Assembly: GCF_003710915.1 (NCBI RefSeq)
Contig: NZ_RHHR01000042.1
Location: forward strand, 1 to 40,142
DNA: 40,142 nt
Direction of reading: 5' to 3'
DNA from: Brevibacillus invocatus
Lineage (GTDB): Bacteria; Bacillota; Bacilli; Brevibacillales; Brevibacillaceae
This document shows, one piece after another, positions 36,521 through 40,142 of the stretch. Under the pieces are notes generated by a model, which was not told the origin of the DNA, made no database searches, and saw only the letters and a program-made list of their open reading frames with translations. Position 1 is the stretch's first letter; each line of letters starts with the position of its first letter. The translations under genes and the position numbers were made by a program.

Positions 36521-36709
36521 GTATCAATCACGATGGATATTAACATGCCCAACCTGGATGGGATTAGAGCTCTCCTTGAAATCAAGCAATTTGATCCCGA
36601 TGCGCGAGTGATCATGTGTTCCGCAATGGCGCAACGCAAACTTATACTGCATGTGATCAAGGGAGGGGCATCTGATTTTATGGCTATACTCGGTCAAGTC
36701 TATATTTAG
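36521..36709 (+). pseudogene. CheY-like receiver domain remnant
   Basis: VSITMDINMPNLDGIRALLE, then KQFDPDARVIMCSAM and VIKGGASDFM form the middle of a CheY-type receiver, with the phospho-acceptor Asp in TMDINMP and the switch Ser in MCSAM. The first strand with the acidic pair is missing upstream, and the C-terminal Lys-Pro helix is replaced by AILGQVYI. It cannot fold as a full receiver. Confidence 0.7.
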
Positions 36710-36895
36710 AATTTATTCAGAACCGAGTGATAGGATAGTAACAGCGACCGGATAAATTACGACATTTATCGTCATTAAGTCCCTTTAAATTAGGTCTTTT
36801 TGCACTTGGCTCCTTGAAAACATCTCATGTAGCTTCGTAGGTTATGTCATGTTAATATATGGGAATAAAAACGGGCAAGTCAGGAGGCACCAAGC
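36710..36895 (+). other. Leader region of the beta-helix gene
   Basis: About 190 bp with no gene. TTAATATATGGG near 36850 may hold a weak -10. I searched by eye for a riboswitch-like fold (for example c-di-GMP type) and found none. Confidence 0.3.
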
Positions 36896-39508
36896 ATGGA
36901 GAAGCGAAGACAGAAGCATCAGCTCATCATTCGTGCCATGAAGATGAGTTTTCTCCTGTTGATGACCCTCATGATTGCAGTGTCTTACTCTCCGATCTAC
37001 GCATCCCCCAGCTATCATGCATCGGGAAAAGTGTACTATGTGGCGAGTGATGGCGACGACAGCAATCCAGGTACACTGGATTCTCCTTGGCGTACGATTC
37101 AGAAGGCGGCGGATACGCTCGTAGCGGGCGAAACCGCGCTGGTAAGAAAAGGCGTATACGAGGAATTCGTGACCATCCGTTCATCCGGTTCCGAATCCCG
37201 AGGGTATATGATCTTCCAAGCATATCCCGGCGAACGGCCAGTCATCGATGGTTCCAATCTCGATATCGAAAGTGGCGAGAGTGCGCTTGTACAAATCTTG
37301 AGCGCGAATTACATCGTATTTGACGGGTTTGAGGTTCGCAATCTCTTTTCCTCAAGCAGCTCGCAATATCCAGCAGGCATAAGAGTTCAAGATGGGGGCT
37401 CCAACATCCATATCTTAAACAACGATGTGCACCACATCGAAAATCGCTCCGAGGACGGCAATGCGCATGGCATCCATATCTATGGAAATGCGATCAGACC
37501 GCTAAAACAGGTCCGTGTCAGCGGGAACCGTGTGCATCATCTGATTCTCGGCTCCAGCGAATCACTGACGTTAAGTGGGAACATCGACGGCTTCACGGTC
37601 GACCAGAACGTGGTCCACGATAATAACAACATTGGGATTGATATCGCTGGTTTTTACGGAGCCTGTTCTCGCCCTTGTACGGACCAAGCAAGGAATGGTG
37701 TGGTTTCGGGGAATACGGTGTACAACATCGATTCCTCTGTCAATCCGGCTTATGGCAGCGGCTCCAACAGTGCTGGCGGCATCTATGCAGACGGGGCGAC
37801 CAATGTCATTATCGAGCGCAATCATGTGTACAAAAGTGATTTTGGGATCGAAATTGCTAGTGAAATTCAAGGGAAAACAACGAGCAACATCACCGTGAGG
37901 AACAATTACATCCATCATAATGATGGCGCCGGAATCATTATGGGCGGTTCAAAGGCTACCAATGGCGGTGCCGAAGCGAATCTGTTTGCCAACAATACCC
38001 TGGTCGAAAATGATCAGCTGCAGCAAGGGTATGGCGAAATCACGTTTCAGGAGAACAACAGGAACAATGTCATCGTGAATAATCTGATATACGGATTGCC
38101 AGGCAAAGCGATGGTCTATAAATCGAATTCCAGCGGATATGGCAATGTGATTGATTACAATCTGTACTATCGTCCGGACGGAGCAGATGGAAGGTCCTGG
38201 CGTTGGGAAGGCAAGTCGTACAAGACCTGGGATCAATTTAAGCAGGCAACCGGACATGATACCCATTCGATTTTTGCCGATCCCAAGTTTGTCGATTTCG
38301 GGGAGGACATTCGTCTCGTAAGCAGCTCGCCAGCTATTGACCGAGGTACGGAAGCCTATTCGACGAAAACCGAGCATGATTTTTACGGTTTCGCCCGCAT
38401 ACAAGGCTCGACGATCGATATAGGGGTGACGGAGTTTAATGGAAAGGCGAGTCCCCTTTCAGAACAGCAGCCGGTACTTGTTGATCTCACACCTCCGCCT
38501 CCACTCTTGGATACAAAGCCATCCGAGCCAGAGCGTTTTGTCATCGATGGAAACTTCTCGGATTGGACGGATCTTCCCGAGCTGAGTTCGGGTAAGTCCC
38601 GCGTTCGTTCTATTAAATCCGTGATGGCTGACCAGCAGCTGAACGTACTGCTAACAGGCAGTCTGCTTAGCGATAAAGGCCAGCTCTACTTGAATACCGA
38701 TCACCATGCAGATACGGGATTTGAGGCACCATTCTGGAGTGGCATGGGAGCCGATTACCTGGTGGAAAATGGCGTTCTGTACAAGTACAGCGGGAAGGGC
38801 GGAACCGATTGGGGTTGGACGGAGATACGTTCATACAAAAGAGGGAGGTTCATGGCCACGTCAACCGTCGTAGAAATCTCTATCCTTTTGGAAGATATCG
38901 GTTTGCGTGAAGCTGATTCGGTGTCGATCGGCTATGTGTGGAAAGACTCAGCTGCAGATAAGCTCCCTGAGGGAAGCAGCCCGATCTTGGTTAGCCGCAC
39001 TACCAATCTGCCTCCAACTACTGCAGGAAAGACTGTCATCAGCGTGGATGGTTCCAGGAACGACTGGAGTCAAGTAGCTGCCTTGAGTACTGGCGAATCG
39101 ACCCCTCGCGTTCTCAAGGTCCACAATGACTCCGAGTATTTGTACGTATTGGTAGAGGGCAGTGGACTGAAAACGAAGACGCAGTTCTATCTGAATACGG
39201 ACAATCGAAAAGAGAGCGGCTACAAGGCATCCAATCTGAACGCCGGGGGAGCTGAGCATCTTCTCGAATTCGGCATCCTTTATGAGTACACCGGTAAGGG
39301 ATCGAACTGGTCCTGGAACGAGAAATCCAATTTAAAGCGTTCCAATGCATGGGTGGAAAGTGATGAATGGATCGAGGCAGCCATTCCGTTGAGTGATCTG
39401 GGATTAAGACCTGGCAGTACCCTTACATTGGGTGTTCTGAAGGATGACAAGAGTGAGACACAACTGCCAATCAGCAGTGGGGGTAAGTCGAAATACCTAG
39501 TTAAATAG
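36896..39508 (+). CDS. Secreted right-handed parallel beta-helix protein with duplicated C-terminal domain
   Basis: An 870-residue exported protein. Residues 1-37 are a signal peptide (KR-rich start, hydrophobic core, probable cleavage after SPIYA). Residues 45-510 form a parallel beta-helix with DUF1565-type beginnings (YYVASDGDDSNPGTLDSPWR) and many NN/HN-rich coils (ILNNDVHHIEN, ITVRNNYIHHNDGAG), like PL9-type polysaccharide lyases and alginate epimerases. After a proline-rich linker two related domains follow: about 550-700 (FVIDGNFSDW ... LYLNTDHHADTGF ... YKYSGKGG) and about 720-865 (ISVDGSRNDW ... FYLNTDNRKESGY ... YEYTGKGS), possibly carbohydrate-binding. AGGAGG lies 8 bp before the ATG. 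The substrate is probably a cell-surface or environmental polysaccharide. Confidence 0.88.
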   Translation: MEKRRQKHQLIIRAMKMSFLLLMTLMIAVSYSPIYASPSYHASGKVYYVASDGDDSNPGTLDSPWRTIQKAADTLVAGETALVRKGVYEEFVTIRSSGSESRGYMIFQAYPGERPVIDGSNLDIESGESALVQILSANYIVFDGFEVRNLFSSSSSQYPAGIRVQDGGSNIHILNNDVHHIENRSEDGNAHGIHIYGNAIRPLKQVRVSGNRVHHLILGSSESLTLSGNIDGFTVDQNVVHDNNNIGIDIAGFYGACSRPCTDQARNGVVSGNTVYNIDSSVNPAYGSGSNSAGGIYADGATNVIIERNHVYKSDFGIEIASEIQGKTTSNITVRNNYIHHNDGAGIIMGGSKATNGGAEANLFANNTLVENDQLQQGYGEITFQENNRNNVIVNNLIYGLPGKAMVYKSNSSGYGNVIDYNLYYRPDGADGRSWRWEGKSYKTWDQFKQATGHDTHSIFADPKFVDFGEDIRLVSSSPAIDRGTEAYSTKTEHDFYGFARIQGSTIDIGVTEFNGKASPLSEQQPVLVDLTPPPPLLDTKPSEPERFVIDGNFSDWTDLPELSSGKSRVRSIKSVMADQQLNVLLTGSLLSDKGQLYLNTDHHADTGFEAPFWSGMGADYLVENGVLYKYSGKGGTDWGWTEIRSYKRGRFMATSTVVEISILLEDIGLREADSVSIGYVWKDSAADKLPEGSSPILVSRTTNLPPTTAGKTVISVDGSRNDWSQVAALSTGESTPRVLKVHNDSEYLYVLVEGSGLKTKTQFYLNTDNRKESGYKASNLNAGGAEHLLEFGILYEYTGKGSNWSWNEKSNLKRSNAWVESDEWIEAAIPLSDLGLRPGSTLTLGVLKDDKSETQLPISSGGKSKYLVK

Positions 39509-39527
39509 CAGAATTTGATAGATCAAC

Positions 39528-39589
39528 ACATCAGACTGAATTCTGTCCGTCACGGATCTTTCGTGGTGCGACAGAATCAGTCTTGATGT
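39528..39589. repeat. Long inverted repeat downstream of the beta-helix gene
   Basis: ACATCAGACTGAATTCTGTC (39528-39547) and its near-exact inverse GACAGAATCAGTCTTGATGT (39570-39589) flank a 22-base centre with a small inner stem (CACG/CGTG). Each arm has one extra base relative to the other. There is no T-run, so it is not a standard terminator, although it may protect or end the transcript. Confidence 0.75.
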
Positions 39590-39666
39590 ACATAAAATCG
39601 ACATAAATTGGAACTTAAAACAGAAAAAGTACATTATTTGTGTAATTAATTGTATTTAAGTAATAT

Positions 39667-39695
39667 TTTACATTCGTAAAATGACGTATGATAAT
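39667..39695 (+). promoter_or_regulatory. Promoter in front of the epimerase gene
   Basis: TTTACA (39667-39672), a 17-bp spacer and GATAAT (39690-39695), each one mismatch from consensus, within an AT-rich stretch 90 bp before the start codon. Confidence 0.5.
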
Positions 39696-39784
39696 AGATT
39701 TCATAGTCCGATGTTACTAGTTTCGATAGGTTGAAGGAACTAAATTGAAAAAGAGATTATATCAGGTGAGAGCGGTGATTTAGA

Positions 39785-39916
39785 TTGAAAGTACTGATAA
39801 CGGGTGGATACGGTTTTATCGGATCTCACGTGGCTGACAGATTTCATAAGGAAGGCCATGACGTATACATTATTGATAATCTCTCGACAGGGAAAAAGAG
39901 CAACATTGATTTCAAG
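39785..39916 (+). pseudogene. NAD-dependent sugar-nucleotide epimerase/dehydratase, interrupted
   Basis: The first 44 residues ([20 protein letters not shown] ... [15 protein letters not shown]) are the start of an extended short-chain dehydrogenase such as UDP-glucose 4-epimerase, with the NAD-binding [10 protein letters not shown] and the NLSTG loop. Then homology stops and the frame runs through unrelated sequence to a stop at 40024. An IS4-type transposase begins at 40057, so the gene appears to be split by the insertion; the rest may lie beyond the window. The TTG start has GGTGAT 6 bp upstream. The neighbouring beta-helix protein suggests a polysaccharide locus. Confidence 0.7.
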
Positions 39917-40142
39917 CCACTAGCGTTGCATAAATCTTTTCACATCATTAAAAATCACCATAATCTTCTGTATTCAAGCGTTCACGAGCATAAAAAAATC
40001 CTTTACACTGGAAAGGTCAGGTAGTTCCTGTCCAAATCCAACATAAAGGACATAGCATGGACAAGAATACCCTATTTTCTTCATTTGGTAAATACATTTC
40101 ACCCATTAATATTGTGAAATTTCAACAACGGATAGACGAAAC
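39917..40142 (+). mobile_element. IS4-family insertion sequence, left part
   Basis: The transposase start at 40057 and the loss of epimerase homology near 39915 place the left end of an insertion sequence between about 39910 and 39950. The exact terminal repeat cannot be fixed without the right end, which is outside the window. Confidence 0.55.
40057..40142 (+). CDS. IS4-family transposase, N-terminal fragment (runs off the window)
   Basis: The 28 complete codons visible read MDKNTLFSSFGKYISPINIV and continue KFQQRIDE, a beginning shared by IS4-family transposases of Bacillales (recognised from memory). AAAGGA lies 6 bp before the ATG. The DDE catalytic domain would be downstream of the window. 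Confidence 0.65.
   Translation, partial: MDKNTLFSSFGKYISPINIVKFQQRIDE

Noticed and set aside
36720..36895. Riboswitch in front of the beta-helix gene
   Set aside because: No conserved GEMM, SAM, TPP or similar core could be recognised in the leader.

Overview
The window looks like a chromosomal segment from a Bacillales/Paenibacillaceae bacterium, most likely Brevibacillus or a close relative. This is inferred from the gene repertoire (rlmH with a CxxH/CxxC neighbour, mqo, topB, ahpCF, katG), Bacillus-type GGAGG ribosome-binding sites and the terminator style; no database search was possible. No rRNA, tRNA or CRISPR array was seen.

Layout. 1-219 is the 3' end of a group II intron with a broken reverse-transcriptase tail. 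397-1058 holds a CxxH/CxxC protein and rlmH. From the 3' end of rlmH to about 14 kb lies a defence island, with its genes on the minus strand: an MntA-HepT toxin-antitoxin pair, the remnant of a larger HTH protein, a two-gene operon of a Schlafen-type DUF2075 helicase with a MazG-type pyrophosphohydrolase, and a complete four-gene Wadjet anti-plasmid operon (jetABCD, type III-like). The last 18 bases of rlmH are imperfectly repeated about 1 kb downstream (the same Pro-Tyr-His-Lys-stop), exactly around MntA-HepT. This is the signature expected of an SCC-like insertion at rlmH.

14.5-26.3 kb is dominated by oxidative-stress and respiratory genes: katG and ahpC-ahpF, each with AT-rich PerR/Fur-like palindromes at the promoter, and mqo with a striking dyad operator inside its promoter. 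Between them sit a two-component system (19.3-21.3 kb), a divergent two-gene operon of a DJ-1/PfpI-type protein (internally deleted) and a DUF2306 membrane protein, and several decayed genes: a kinase/RsbR chimera and a 5'-damaged SUKH-like gene. 26.5-36.1 kb is ordinary accessory/core sequence: a PhnA-type zinc-ribbon protein, topB, a double GNAT acetyltransferase, chrA chromate transporter, a YdeI/OmdA-type protein, a sulfatase and a DHA2 drug exporter.

36.2-40.1 kb holds two response-regulator remnants, a large secreted beta-helix protein with a duplicated C-terminal domain, a long inverted repeat, and a sugar-nucleotide epimerase start that is interrupted by an IS4-family element running off the window end.

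A recurring theme is gene decay: at least two genes (the intron ORF and the DJ-1 protein) look as if they lost sequence between short direct repeats. The strongest hunting targets are the SCC-like boundary at rlmH, the helicase-MazG pair, and the mqo operator.
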